Below are positions 10,963 through 22,759 of a DNA stretch of 64,000 nucleotides, piece after piece; position 1 is the stretch's first letter, and every line of letters begins with the position of its first letter. The notes under the pieces are model-generated. The model saw nothing but the letters and a program-made list of their open reading frames with translations. It ran no database searches and had not been told where the DNA came from. The DNA is taken from NCBI GenBank assembly GCA_037962975.1, contig CM075672.1, forward strand, positions 130,000,001 through 130,064,000, given 5' to 3'. The position numbers were made by a program, and so were the translations under genes. The stretch is from Clitoria ternatea. Taxonomy: Eukaryota; Streptophyta; Magnoliopsida; Fabales; Fabaceae.

Positions 10963-12084
10963 CTGCATACAATTCAAACAACATATAAATATCTTATAAA
11001 ATGGAGTATCAATTATGAAGAAAATGAACTTTTCTTATAATAGAAAATTAATTCAACTAGACTTAAATTAAATCATAACCAAATAAGTGAACCTTTCACT
11101 TCACAATAAGGCATGCAGTAGATATCAATCAACTATCACAATTACTGCATCAAAATGACCCTTAAGGTGTTTTTTATATACATAAAAAAATACAAATATG
11201 GAGAATTAAGCCACTGATTTAGATTAAATCATTCGCAAGACCTTACTTCTGTTCTCTGAACCCATAGCATTTAAAGGTTACTTCTTCAAGAGTCACTTTC
11301 ATCATATTTCACCAAGTTAGCACAAAGTCATAAAAATTAGGTGTACCAAAGGCAAGTCACGTTGCAGATTCCTGAAGCGTTTCCCACGTAAGACCAGCTC
11401 CTAGCCCAACAAACCTGCAATTCAATAAAGCCATAAAAAACTCCAGATAAAAACAGTAAATGCCGACTCATTCATAATCACAATTCATATTTCACATTTC
11501 ATAACAACTAAACGCAATGCATGATACATCAAGAATCATAACATCAACATAGTCACGATTCATGAAATGCGATAAAATAACACTAACCCTAGAGCCCTAG
11601 AAAACAGAGTTATGGGAACCTTCCTCTCCCTAGGCCTTTGTCGCCTCACCACCGGCAGAGCAGGTGCCATTTTGACAGTCATCGCAGCTTCGTCAGTCGT
11701 TTTAGGGGAAAGAACTCAAAGGTTGTCAAGATAAGGGGAGGGACACGACACAAAGCTTGCGGTGTCTATAGTCTTCAAGTGTTTGACTGTGAGAGAGAGA
11801 TGAAAGGTACAAAGCTTCAAGGCTTCGAGGAACAGAGCGAAGAGGGACAGACCTTGAACACCGTCGAGGGAGGGAGCCAAGAGGTACCAATGTTGGCCTC
11901 CATCGAGAGAAGATCGAGGAAGGAGAGGGATCTTCGAGGAGAAGAGGGCGACGATGGCTCTAAAGGGAGAAGGAGACGAGGGTTTGATGAAAGGAAGAGA
12001 AGTGTAGGGCTTCAAGAGGGGCAAGGGCTGCAAAATGATCAAAGACCTCTTATATCTCACTACAAGAGGTGGGCCAAAAAATAA
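10963..12084. other. remaining captured sequence, unrecognised
   Basis: Besides the possible exon near 11414-11350 (minus), this stretch holds a GC- and GA-rich block at about 11600-12060, unlike its AT-rich neighbours. It is open in both strands (148 codons plus, 131 codons minus). Neither product is recognised. The composition suggests a further captured exon or 5' UTR. CACTACAAGAG at 12058-12068 resembles a CACTA terminus. Confidence 0.3.
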
Positions 12085-12275
12085 GACAGGTATAAATTTT
12101 GTGCTTCTCACCGGTCGAAATTTAAGACCGGTATAAATTTAACCATTTTTCACCGGTTAAAAGTGTAGACCGGTGTAAAGTTTCAAATTATTTATAAAAT
12201 TGCCACCGTTTTATTTTTTACACCAGTTACGTTACAACCGGTATAAAACCCCGGTGTAAAAAGTCTTTTTTCTAC
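12085..12275 (+). repeat. CACTA subterminal repeat block B (3' type)
   Basis: About eight copies of ACCGGT-centred repeats, ending CCCCGGTGTAAAAAGTC and a T run. Over about 100 bases it aligns with block C in the same orientation, so both look like 3' ends. It may close the unit that carries the MYB exons. Confidence 0.65.
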
Positions 12276-13130
12276 ATGCGCATTAGAATGTCCACAACCT
12301 TTTATACAATTGTATTTTTTTTTTGCTTGTGTGAAATGCGAATCTGCTTATATTTACTAAAAGCCAAATTTTATGATTACCAAATTACAGGAAGGGGATC
12401 ACAAAACTGTTGTGAGTAACAGAAATCAAATATTCTAACTTACAATACATTTGATCAACTAAAATTATTCAGTTATCACAATCAATTGTCTCAGACTCGG
12501 TAAAAATGAATCTCATCTGATCAAGTTCATTATATCTAAAACTTTCAAATAATCTGTAAATACCAAGGAACCAAACATAGAAAAGGCACAGAACACATCG
12601 CAATGTAACAAATGCAAAAAATTATTATAATATAACTTGACATTGCTAGTTTTTGCTTCACTCAACATGTATCACACAGAACTATTTTTCTTAAAATAAA
12701 TTAAACAATGGAAAGAACATGAGTAATGCAAACTGATCACATTGAAGTTCCAGAGAGAAATGCAAACTAATTAATTCTCTTTGTTGTGCCCTTTGGTGGA
12801 AATGCTGCCAAAATGTCTACACCTGAGTAGAAGTTTATCATGGCGTCATGCAATTGGAAACAAAATTACCTCTAGCATAGGATAATGTATTTAAAACAAA
12901 AAATCTAAAAGGAATTATTTATGTGTGCATGGGAATAAAACAAAAGAATATTTAGAGAGCAACAGATACATCAAACCGGCTGAAAGGTACATGACACAAA
13001 AAAATGGAGTAAAGACAAGAAAGAAAGAATTTAATTGTGTAATTGCCAGCATAATCTATTCTAACAGCATAATCAATTCCTTCGACCACTAAGTCATATA
13101 CATTTTCTTTTTACTTTCTTCACTCCCCTC
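12276..13130. other. spacer between CACTA block B and the AP2 fragment
   Basis: AT-rich sequence with no convincing gene. A minus-strand stretch near 12823-12770 follows a possible acceptor and reads VDILAAFPPKGTTKRIN then a stop, which could be another captured C-terminal exon, but it is not recognised. Confidence 0.3.
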
Positions 13131-13453
13131 ATGGCGAAACTATCACAGCAACATGCCCAGAAAACCAATGCAACCACTAATAACACTGCCACCACCAAGG
13201 TTAAACGAACTAGGAGAAGTGTCTCCCTAGAGATTCCCTCCTCAACGCAACTCAATATACAGAGGAGTCACTAGGTAATATTCATCGTTGTCTTTCAACT
13301 CTCAATTATTCCATTTTGCATCTACATATCCATGTTGAAGTAAAATGGGTTTTCATTGAACCGAGATCAGACATCGATGGACAGGATGATATAAAGCACA
13401 TTTGTGGGACAAGAATTACTGGAATGAGTCACAGAACAAGAAAGGACGACAAG
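13131..13453 (+). pseudogene. captured first two exons of a WRINKLED-type AP2 gene
   Basis: Exon 1 (13131-13274) begins at ATG with MAKLSQQHAQKTNATT and reaches KVKRTRRSV. After that, small indels (about +2 near 13225 and -1 near 13240) throw the frame, but the nucleotides still carry the start of the AP2 domain in another frame (IYRGVTR) up to a donor GTAATA. A 96-bp intron follows. Exon 2 (13371-13453) reads HRWTG, then TGA, then YKAHLWDKNYWNESQNKK and GRQ before a donor GTTC. This matches the first AP2 repeat of the WRI1/WRI3/WRI4 group, nuclear activators of fatty-acid and cutin genes. With a stop and frameshifts it is a dead fragment. The remaining exons are missing. Confidence 0.85.
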
Positions 13454-14086
13454 GTTCATGCCGTTTACTGCTTATTACTACTAAAACAACAAGTATACTA
13501 ACTTCTTAATTATGTTTAACTTCATAACACATATTTTCTTATTTTAAACGTAACACACACTCAGATATATGAATTATTTTAAACCCTCTATATTATTATT
13601 CTATGGCAACCTACATTCATTATTCAGCCAACAAATCCATTAATGTAAAGAGTTAGAAAAATAATAATAAAAGTGAGTGCTCCCCTGCAATAATCGATAG
13701 TGAAAGAAGGAAAAAGAATGAGAAGTAAAAAGAAAAAAGAAAATACCTAACAGGCAGTGACGAGAAACAAGAAATACTAGCCTTTCTCCCAAACTTGATA
13801 GAAATAAACAAGAAATAAGCAAATAATTGTTCGTTAACCATGTAAAGCAAGCAGATAACCATTATAGCTTCAAGAAATGGAGAAAAACAGGGAAGGAAGA
13901 GATAGTTGCGAACCTAAGTAGCTTCGAATAGAGAAAGGAGGAAGCTTTGAGAAGAGAAAGCTTCAAAAGGTAGACTGCACAGTTTCAAGGGTTACCATTT
14001 GAGAAGAAAAGGAAAACGGTCCACAGCGTAAAGAGGGAAAACTAACTTGGGGTTTTCTAATTCTACATGGCATTCTAACTTTCTAA
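13454..14086. other. spacer between the AP2 fragment and CACTA block C
   Basis: No later AP2 exon follows within the sequence before block C. Minus-strand open stretches of 60-69 codons at 13640-13862 are T/F/S-rich and unrecognised. A purine-rich block at about 13860-14000 may be a captured leader. Confidence 0.3.
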
Positions 14087-14250
14087 TTTCTACCGGTTAT
14101 AATATATAAACCGGTGTAAATATTATTTTTTACACCGAATTTATAGAATTACCGGTGTAAAATAACTTAATATTTACAAAATTGTTACTGTATTAATTTT
14201 TATATCGGTTACAGTTATAACGGTGTAAAACCACAGGTATAAAAGCCTTT
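14087..14250 (+). repeat. CACTA subterminal repeat block C (3' type)
   Basis: Five or six copies of the ACCGGTGTAAA motif in diverged form, ending GGTATAAAAGCC and a T run. It is homologous to block B over its last 100 bases and more decayed. It may be the outer 3' end of the CACTA unit that begins at block A. Confidence 0.6.
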
Positions 14251-14254
14251 TTTT

Positions 14255-14960
14255 CATTAGTATTTATTTATAAATGATTTTTTTATAAAAATTTATTATT
14301 AAAATAAGTTGATTTATTTGGGTACAATTATAAGAAGTGCTTTTTGAAAATAAGTTGGTATCACATTTCAAATTTTTAAATAGTTTATTTGGAGAAACTA
14401 CTCAAATTAGTTTTTTTAAAATAAATTATTTAATTTTTGTTTTCAACTTATGCCTTTTTGAAAGAGTTTGAACAAGCATTTAAAAAATTATATTAAGTGA
14501 TTTTTTTAATTTTAAAAATACTTTTTTTTAAATAAGTTAAATAAACTCACTCAATTTAATGAATGCAATTGCTTATGACTAGCATTGGTTTGCTATCAAG
14601 AGTTTGTAATTTTCAATTGATATTTGACATTCATGTACTCTTTAAATATTTTTCTATTCTATTAATATTTTTTTATTATATGCTCTCTTTCTTATTCTTA
14701 CCATGAAAAGGTTTGTTTAAGTTTAAAATAAAGTTATTTTTTAAAAAGCAATTTATTCATAAGTAATTTTTATAAAAAGTAATTATTAGAAAAACGAGTT
14801 TATTTGATTATGACTATAAAAGATGCTTTTAAAAAATGAACTAGTATCTTATTTCAACTTGTTTTTTTTTAAGTTTACACATCTAAAAAATTACATTGAG
14901 TAATTTTTTTATTTTAAAAAATATACTTTTTTCTTTAAATAAGCTTAAACATACTCATTC
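14255..14960. repeat. two diverged direct copies of an AT-rich repeat
   Basis: Copy one (about 14262-14560) and copy two (about 14725-14960) share the same order of motifs: ATTATTA..AAA, GTTTATTTG or GATTTATTTG, then GATGCTTTT or AGTGCTTTT, AGT(T)GGTATC or CTAGTATCTT, and a closing ATAAG.TAAA.A.ACTCA.TCAATTT. They look like decayed copies of one small non-coding element. Confidence 0.4.
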
Positions 14961-15160
14961 AATTTCTCACTTTTCTTTTTCAAGGTTCGATATAATATGT
15001 CGTTATTATATGATTATCAAAAAAGAAAGTATACCAAAAAAAAGTTACTAGTTCCAATACACATTATCAATATCAATTGTAACCTTGATAAATGTACCGA
15101 ATGCAATTCCTTAAGCCTACTAAGTCAAGAATTGGTCATTTCCAATTCACATTTCATATT

Positions 15161-15495
15161 CACTAGTTGAAAGATCACTTTTGACACAGTTGATTTGGAC
15201 CTTTTACAGTGGTTCCACATTTGATGTGGATACAAGGATATAAAAAATAGGTGACATTTCATATTAGTTTTTAACAGGTGAAAAAAAAGTAGATCTTACA
15301 CTGATTTTTTTCTCATACTCCATATAAAATGTCATATTTTAGCAACCGGTGTGAAATGTTATATTTTATACTGGTTCTATTTTAGCAAACATAGTAAAAT
15401 ATAACATTTTACACCGATTATTTTTTTACGTCTAGTTAAAAATTAAGATTTTTAACACCTATTGGTTTTTACAACCAATGTAAAAGACTACCCCT
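15161..15495 (+). repeat. CACTA terminus and subterminal block D (5' type)
   Basis: CACTAGTTGAAAGATCAC at 15161 has the CACTA start. Degenerate ACACCGGT-like repeats at 15280-15490 are followed by a T/C-rich tract, as after block A. No matching 3' end was found downstream, so this is a truncated or isolated 5' end of a second element. Confidence 0.5.
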
Positions 15496-16294
15496 TTCCT
15501 TTTTTTTTCTTTAATAACACTATTTTCCTTCAAATCCAAAATTAAACCAGAACTCACATACTAATACCTAATGTCCATCCAAAATTCAATTAAAATTATA
15601 ATATCAATTAAAACAAAATAAATGATACTTTTACAATTAAGCAACCATAAATCTAAACTATACTTTTACAACCTCAAACAAAACTTTCACCCATCATTTT
15701 TGAATGTCTATAATTTTGTCCTTAGAGAATCGTTCTTGATTGAATCTTTACAAATTTAAAACACAATGCATTAGCAATACACACATTTAAGCACAAATAT
15801 ACAAAACCTTAAAAGTTTGTAACTAATGCAACTAAGTACAACACAATTATCATAATCTCTATTATTAAGAGCTCGTTAAAAAGTTAGTTTGCCTGATGAA
15901 TCGAAAATGTTTGCCAAGACAATATCCATCATGTGTTTATTACATAAAATCCACAGTTAATGCTACTAAGTGGTTGTGTTAGGCACTATATAGATCCAAA
16001 AATAGTACCAAATTAATCTTTATATATGTGTAGGAAAAAATATCACAAGCAAACAAATAACTTTTTATATGTACAACTTATAGTTGGAATGATCCATTTA
16101 GGCAGTTTTAAACTTCTTGAGTGTCAACCTAGCAACAACTGACATGCTTTGTATAGGTTTGAATTAATTTTGATACAAGACTAGTTAACTTAAAAAGCTT
16201 ATAATAACATGCATGCATGAGGTGAAATCTTCTATTACATTTGTAGAAGGTATTTGAGTTTTTTGCTTGGTTTACCCTTTACCGAGCACAATAA
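15496..16294. other. AT-rich spacer, nothing recognised
   Basis: No coding stretch, repeat or splice-bounded exon was seen on either strand. Confidence 0.5.
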
Positions 16295-16683
16295 TGTAAC
16301 ATCTTGTTTTTCATTAAACATAGGATATAAGAGACTATGAATATAAGAACACCCCTGTACCACAAAATCTGAGTCAATCCTTGTATTCTTTATACTTAGG
16401 ACCTCATAGTAACCATGTGCCTAAGTGGCAGTTAAACATTATTAGGATGACAAACAAAGCCATTCTCCTACGCCAAGATACCACATGACCAAATCACACG
16501 TTTTCCCTTCCCACTTAATTCAAAATTCTTCTTTTCAAGCATCATGACATCTCTTGCCTATGCTAAATCACATGCATCCTCACAATAAAATGATGCGTGG
16601 CATACTACTCCTTTACAATATTCCTCTTGCCTATGCTAAATGACCAATCACTCTTAAATTTTTCCACTAAGACCATGTGGCAA

Positions 16684-16714
16684 TCTCTCTCTCTCTCTCC
16701 CCCTCCCTCCCTCC
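16684..16714. repeat. CT/CCCT microsatellite
   Basis: A run of TC dinucleotides passes into three CCCT units. Confidence 0.8.
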
Positions 16715-19270
16715 ACAATAACATCATTATTTTAATTAATTGGGATATTTAAGGAAAATTTAAATGGGGTACGTGATTTAAATCGAACCGTTATTAATTA
16801 ATTAATTATTCAATGGTCAATAAATTAAAAAATTTTAGAGTGACCCATTAAATTAACAAATTAATCTAGCAATTTTTAAGAATTAAGTCGACAGGGCGGT
16901 TAGTTATAGTTATTAACCAAAAGGGTTAAAGGACTGAACTACCATATGACCAACCTAAATTAATTAAGTTAATTTCTTTTCTCTTTTCCTTTCCACTCAA
17001 CTCACTTCACTCTCTCATTTTTCTACTCATATCACTTTTTTTCTATTTCATCTTTTACTTCCTCCCATTCACTTTAACTCTCTTTCTCTTTTCTAAAAAT
17101 TTTATAAATTAATTATCAATTGTGTAAAGAGATGAGAATTAAATAAATTAATTTGATTGATTATTAAATTTAAAACTAAATTAAATGGGTGATGGTAGAT
17201 TTTTAAGTTACCGAAGGGTGAAAAGTAAAAAGGTTATATTAAAAAGGTAATAAAAGAAAATAGAAAAGGAAAGGAAAAAGAGAGAAATGACTATTTTGCT
17301 CTTGGGGCATTAAAATTAAAACCTTCATCATTTCTTCTTCACGTGAATTCATGAGAGAGAAACAGAACTCATACCATTTTCTTTCCTTCCATGGCCATGA
17401 GCTTCTAGCTTTAAATTAGAGGTCCATTTGGTGTCGAATCTTGAAACTAGTCATGTTTTTGAAATTAAGGGAGCGAGGTGAGTCAATTGGTACCCCTAAT
17501 TTTGTGTTTGCTCTCTTCTTCTTCCTTTCTCGCTCTAGGTCGTACATGGCTTCTTGCTTGGGGGTTTCGATTTTGGTAATTCCATAGCAACGTGGAGCTT
17601 GGGCTTGATTCTAAAGGCAATAGGTGTTGTTAACCATTAATGGGTTTTGTGTTTCGATGATCGTAGGTGTTAGAGTAAGCTTCGGCAAGCCATTGAGTGT
17701 TGTGGGTGTTGAAGTCAAAACCGGAGCGGTGGATTATCAAGTTGTTGGGCGAGATCGACACTGAGAATAGCTAGTGGAAGCTTAGAATCGAGGTAAGGTG
17801 GGTGTCTAAAGTTGTAATTAATTAGAATTGGTATCGACCCTAATTGGGGCTCAAAAAGAAAATAATGGGTTTAATGAAAATGTAGGTTTTAATTATGTTT
17901 ATACATCATACGGTAACATGAGGAAGTATGTGAATTAAGGAACGAGAGATTTATATGAAGTGTGAATTAAGGCAAAATTCTAAATAAAAAATAAAATAAG
18001 TGGTGGTTATTAAATAGTGATATATGTGTGCATATATATATATATATATGATTAGCATATGTTATGTTGTATGTGAAATTAAAACTATATTTGATAATGG
18101 CATTTTGTATGTTAAATATGGTTGATTGTGGGTGTTTGGGGTTTGGTCCGTGTGGCCACCCATTTTATATGAACATTGATGTTAATTGATTGTCGATAAT
18201 AGGAAATTTGGTGTTTGGGGCCTGGTCTATGTGGACCCCTTGTTATTTGAAATTATAGGTTTGGTTTGAGTGGCTGCCCTAGTGTTTTAAATTATAGGCC
18301 AAGTCTGTGTTGCCCCCTGAAGCGATTAAAATGAGGCCTTTGTGCCAATTAATAAAAAGAAAGAGAATTGAAATAAGCTTATATGATTTATGTGGTTAGG
18401 GACGGTCGACAGTCAATTCAAATCTAATTGAGCTATCCAGTGGTCAAGTAGGATGTAATGGTTGAGGTGGAGAGCCAAGTAGGGCTTGGTGGACCAAGTC
18501 GAGTTTATAGGATGTCAAGTAGGACCCCTAGCTGAAAGCTGATCTTTTTAGTATCCAGAGACTAGCGAGTCTTTATATTTGTTTGAGAGTCAGTTATGCT
18601 TTGCATGATTTAGCTTGTGTTGATGATGAAATAATGATTTATGATATTAATTAATATGCTAAAACAATGTGTTGAAATAGAATAAATATATATTGGTGTA
18701 GATATGACATTTTGAATAGCCCAATGGGCTTGTATTTGATGTTATTATAATTGATGCTATTATATTGGTGTATTGATGATTGTGAATTTAGATTAGGTAT
18801 TTGAAAGCGCATGAAATTATGTTAGCATATAGGAGATTGTGCACGACAAGATGGGTTTGGTGTAATTCTAACATGGAAAAATGGTATTAATAATAGTGTG
18901 TTGGTGAATGAGGAAGTATATTATATTGATTTCGTGTAAACTATTAATTATGATTTCCAGCACTCACCCTTGTTTTTCTTTTTAGAAACCAATGATAGAG
19001 AGATTACAGAGGCCTTAGAAGGAAGCACTAAGTAAAGAGCGAATACCAAGAAGGGGAATAGAGATAATGTAATTGCTGTAGTGTTGAACTTTGGTAAATT
19101 TGATAAGTTTTACTATTGTGTGTAAATCTTAAATTTAATTGTGTTGTGATGTTATTAATGAAGTTTATAACCTTATTAAGGTGTGTAGTATGTTTGAGTT
19201 TAGAATTGTGATGATGACGAATCTTGTGATTGTATGAATGCACTGATTAGATAAATTTTGTACCTTGAAT

Positions 19271-19272
<2 letters not shown>

Positions 19273-19307
<35 letters not shown>
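19273..19307. repeat. TA microsatellite
   Basis: A perfect (AT)n run of about 35 bases. A shorter one lies at about 18035-18052. Confidence 0.85.
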
Positions 19308-19308
<1 letters not shown>

Positions 19309-19682
19309 GTGATTTTGAGTTATGTGTTGCTTGTGGCACAAAGCCATTAATTTATGAGAAATTATGATGGGCAGGTGAATTATGTTTTGTACATGTTCAT
19401 GGTCTTGGTTATGGTGTGGTCAGTTTGACAATGATAATGGACTTGAGTTATTGGTGATAAATGGATGAATTACTTTGTATATAATGGAATAAGCTAATAT
19501 AACAACTGGAGGTGTGAAATGAAGACTCGGTGAGAGTTAGAAACCTCGATAGGGACCAATAGGTCCCCACAATCATTTAAAACTTGGGTTCATCACCCTT
19601 GTATAGGTTGGAATATATTTAGTTGGTTTAGTGCTTGGTGTTCTGCTGAGTTTGGTCAAACTAAATTTTTGTACATATCTTT

Positions 19683-19872
19683 TGTTGAAGAAAAGTTTGA
19701 TTTGGAAAGAAACAATAAGTCATTACTTGATCAGAAAAGAGTTATGTGCTATTATCAGACCCTGGATTTACCAATAACAAACATCAATGATTGATCAAAA
19801 GAAGTCTACTCTCATGTAATCTAACCTATTTGTCTAAGTATTTTAGGAATAACATAGGTTGCAAAACATAGG
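19683..19872 (+). repeat. element S 5' LTR, segment 1
   Basis: Starts TGTTGAAG and aligns with 59814-60003 of the 3' LTR. It ends with ATAGG at 19868-19872, the target duplication of the copia array that interrupts it. Confidence 0.85.
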
Positions 19873-19946
19873 TGTTGATCAAGTGGCCTCAATACTCAAG
19901 AGGGGGGTGAATTGAGTTTTAAAACTTTTCTTTGGAAAGCCTTTGA
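19873..19946 (-). repeat. remnant of the terminal LTR of array B
   Basis: The 74 bases match the start (plus-strand sense) of the LTRs at 20835 and 29166, TGTTGATCAAGTGGCCTC onward, then switch to gag sequence at TTTGAAA. That 7-base string occurs at both parental positions. Confidence 0.85.
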
Positions 19947-20776
19947 AACTTCTTTGGAAGTGTTTGTTTCTCATAAATTTTTCGAATCGCTTCACAAATA
20001 GTCCAAACTCCTCTCTCTCATCAAGCTCACTCTCAGATTCTTCTTCCTTGATTGAAGTGGCCCTGAGAGCTAGACCTTTCTTCTTGGAGCATTTTTCTTC
20101 TTCCTCCGCCATCTTCAAATTTTTCAGCTCTTGTTCCTGCTCTTGTAACTTACCAAACAATGTTGCAAGGGATATATCATTTATATTTGGTGATTGTTTA
20201 ATAGCGGTGACAAGAGGTTGCCACTCCCTAGTAAGGTTTTTTGAAAACTTTATGAATGAGTTCCTTGTTAGTGTAGGATTTGCCAAGGGTAATAAAATAA
20301 TTAATGATTAAAGTAAATCTCTTTTGTAGTTCTAAGATAGTTTCACTAGAATTCATTCTAAAGCTCTCGTACTGACTTGTTAATGTACTAATCTTAGAGT
20401 CCTTAAAATCACTGGTTCCTTCATGAGTTATTTGAAGGGTATCCCACATATCCTTGGCAGATTTATATGTAACTGCTCTAAATAATTCATCAGGGCCTAA
20501 AGCTAGGGTGATTAGATTTTTGGCTTTGTAATTATATTGGACTTTCTTTTCTTCTTCATTAGTCCAATCATCCATCAATTTCTCTACTTGTTTACCATCT
20601 ACAATATGCATAGGTATAAAGGGTCCATTTTCAATTGCATTCCAAATTTTCAAGTCAATAGATTGCACAAAAATTTTCATCCTTTCTTTCCAAAAGGCAT
20701 AACCTTCCCCATTAAAGGCGGGAGGTCGATTTGTAGCACCACCCTCAGGAAACATATTATATGAAGTAGAGGCCAT
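19947..20776 (-). pseudogene. gag: copia gag of the truncated second unit
   Basis: The protein starts MASTSYNMFPEGGATN at 20776 and reads well to about 20230 (FWKERMKIFVQSID, then ITHEGTS and ILELQKRFT), the UBN2-type capsid of copia elements. A frame break follows, then KNLTREWQPLVTAIKQSP and the Glu/Lys-rich linker to about 19947, where the sequence is cut and fused to the LTR remnant. The zinc knuckle, present in the sister copy, is lost. It retains glutamine codons at two places where the sister copy has stops. Confidence 0.85.
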
Positions 20777-20820
20777 CTTTTATCTCTTGAAGCTGTTAAG
20801 CTTGAACTACCAAGAGTCAA

Positions 20821-20832
20821 GCTCTGATACCA
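20821..20832 (-). other. primer-binding site (initiator tRNA-Met), inner unit
   Basis: The minus strand reads TGGTATCAGAGC two bases from the LTR end. Confidence 0.85.
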
Positions 20833-20834
20833 CT

Positions 20835-22187
20835 TGTTGATCAAGTGGCCTCAATATTCAAGAGGGGGGAGGGTGAATTGAGTTTTAAAACTTTTCTTTG
20901 GAAAGCCTTTGAAATGGATTCCTTTTTCACAAAATATGTTTATGAGCAAGAGATAGCAAGTATAGTGCAAGAAATAATGTAAAACAATATGCAGAAATCA
21001 CTTAGGCAATATGTCAAACACTTTATGTACAAAACTATATCGCAAGTTGTTCAAGCAAATTTTAAGTGAAGTAATCTCAATCAATAATGATATCCCAACC
21101 AGATGCAATATGCTAATGCAAAGAGTAAGGAAGAGAAGCCTGCAAACCGATTTAACGAGTTCCACCAACCCGGTGTACATCTCGCCTTCAAGCAACCCAC
21201 TTGAAGGATTTCCGCTATTGAAGTTTAGAGATACAAGCTATAAGCAATTGCAGCTTCCTAGTGTCCCACACTCAAGAACTCAATCCTCACTAGTACAAGG
21301 GCAACCCACCCAATCTCTCAAACTCTCAATACCCAAAGGTTGAATCCTAACCTTTGTGACAACTCAACCTAGAGTAAAACTTGGTGTTTGGTGTTTGTGT
21401 TTACAAGGAATTAACTCTCTCAATAGAGTGGATAAGCAAGTGAAAAGCTCTCACAAATTCTAACTCTCAAGAAGAGAGGATATACAAATCTAAGCTCAAA
21501 GTTTCCGAATAATGAAACTATACAAGAAAATTGAACCCACAATGTACAAATACAAGCTAGGAATGTTTTCTCCTTGATATGTCTTGAGTAGCTTGAATCA
21601 ATAGTGTATTTATAGGTCTTGGAGAGCTTCTAGCCATTATAAATTAGCTCCAGGTTGTTCCCCACACATGCCATAGAGTATGGGTCTCTGTTTCCCACTA
21701 AATATGACTTTTTAAAACATGTTTCCCACTGTTTGAATCGATTCATGCGTTGTTGAATCAATTCAAAACATTTTGTTTTGAGCATTTTTAATTTTCCATT
21801 CGTGTGAATCGATTCAAGCTTTTGTAAATCGATTCAATTCATTTTGTTTTTGGGTTTTTGGGACTTCCAGGCCTTTGAATCGATTCCTACATGTGTGAAT
21901 CAATTCAAGCAATGTTGTTTTGGTATTTTCCATGTTTTTTGATGTTTCCTTGAAGCGTTTTGAGTCATGGTTCCTTTCCTTGATCCTTATGCATTACTTT
22001 CTTGAATTCTTTATCCATTTGAGAGCATGTTCTTTATGATTCCTTGAATCTTTGATTTGAGTACATCAAATTCTTTTTGTGTATTCTTTTGATTTGTTCA
22101 TTGCACTTGTTTTTGATCCATGAATAATGCTCTTCTTGTTCTTGGGTACTTGTCATTATCAAAACCTATCTACAACATGCAAATACA
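20835..22187 (-). repeat. middle LTR of array B
   Basis: 1353 bp from TGTTGATCAAG to AAATACA in plus-strand order. It serves as 3' LTR of the full unit and 5' LTR of the truncated one. On its minus-strand U3 side at 21730-21905 lie about six copies of TTGAATCGATTCAA or near forms. A TATA box lies on the minus strand at 21607-21614 (CCTATAAATAC). Confidence 0.9.
21607..21614 (-). promoter_or_regulatory. TATA box of the middle LTR
   Basis: The minus strand reads CCTATAAATAC about 570 bases into the LTR, roughly 120 bases downstream of the last GAATCGATTC palindrome. Confidence 0.65.
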
Positions 22188-22210
22188 TTCTCTCCCTTTT
22201 TGATGATGAC
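22188..22210 (-). other. polypurine tract of the full copia unit
   Basis: The minus strand reads AAAAAGGGAGAGAA directly before the 3' LTR, the usual plus-strand DNA primer. Confidence 0.7.
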
Positions 22211-22759
22211 AACTAATGGCCATCTCCTTGGGGTGTTAGTACCAATAATCAATATTCATGTAAAATGAGAAAAGCATGTAAAATGAGAAAAGACCACTTG
22301 TTGAATAATTTCAAGTTTTTAGAACAGAGTGTGTCTCCCCCTTTGTTTTTCAGTTGGATATGTATTGAATCATTTTTACCTTATGTTTAAACACTAATTG
22401 CATTCGTTCATATTCATCTAATTATACATTACTCTCATCATAAATTATACATTACTCTCATCATACATTATACATTACTCTCCCCCTTTTTCATTATCAA
22501 AAACAATGTAAGCTTTTTAGGGAAAGAAAAGAAATATTCATTGCATAACAAGGATCAATCACTATCAGGTTTGAACAAGCGTGAAAATCAATCAGCATAA
22601 AATTCAAGCAACATAAGTGTTAACAACCAAAAAGGCCACATAAGGGCAACAAGGTTCAAACAGAAATATCATAAAATAGGAACAACTGGTTTTAAGCATA
22701 ATGTAAATGAAAGCTATCTAAGGCTGAGGGAAATGGATGCTGGAGATCTAAGTAGCAAG

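Larger units (their letters stand above)
8372..14250 (+). mobile_element. CACTA-type transposon(s) carrying host gene fragments
   Basis: Blocks of a 10-12 bp subterminal repeat (ACACCGGTGT and halves) lie at 8372-8670, 12085-12275 and 14087-14250. The first resembles the block starting at 15161, a 5'-type end. The second and third resemble each other and end in GTAAAAAGTC and TATAAAAGCC plus a T run, a 3'-type end. No transposase reading frame is present; the interior instead holds exons of unrelated plant genes with splice sites. This fits a non-autonomous, gene-capturing CACTA element, as known from soybean Tgm-Express1. Exact termini and 3-bp target duplications could not be fixed, and two nested or tandem copies are possible. 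Confidence 0.6.
16295..19682 (+). repeat. left part of an old long LTR (outer host element)
   Basis: It starts TGTAACATC. The body resembles long gypsy (chromovirus-like) LTRs: upstream text with repeated phrases such as CCTAAGTGGCA and CATGTGGCAA, a pyrimidine-rich block (16975-17100), and later phrases such as TTTGGTCCGTGTGGCC. The right part is at 62062-62545, ending GGGGATGTTACA, the inverted partner of the start. Together they make about 3.9 kb. No internal region follows, so it is probably a solo LTR. Flanks AATAA and ATTCC do not match, so the left end is uncertain. Confidence 0.5.

Noticed and set aside
11638..12111. Overlapping open frames on both strands (148 and 131 codons) as a host gene
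   Set aside because: Unrecognised, in a GC/GA-rich block between CACTA repeats; kept only as unrecognised captured sequence.
13131..13453. A functional AP2 gene
   Set aside because: Frameshifts and TGA inside the AP2 repeat; no later exons.
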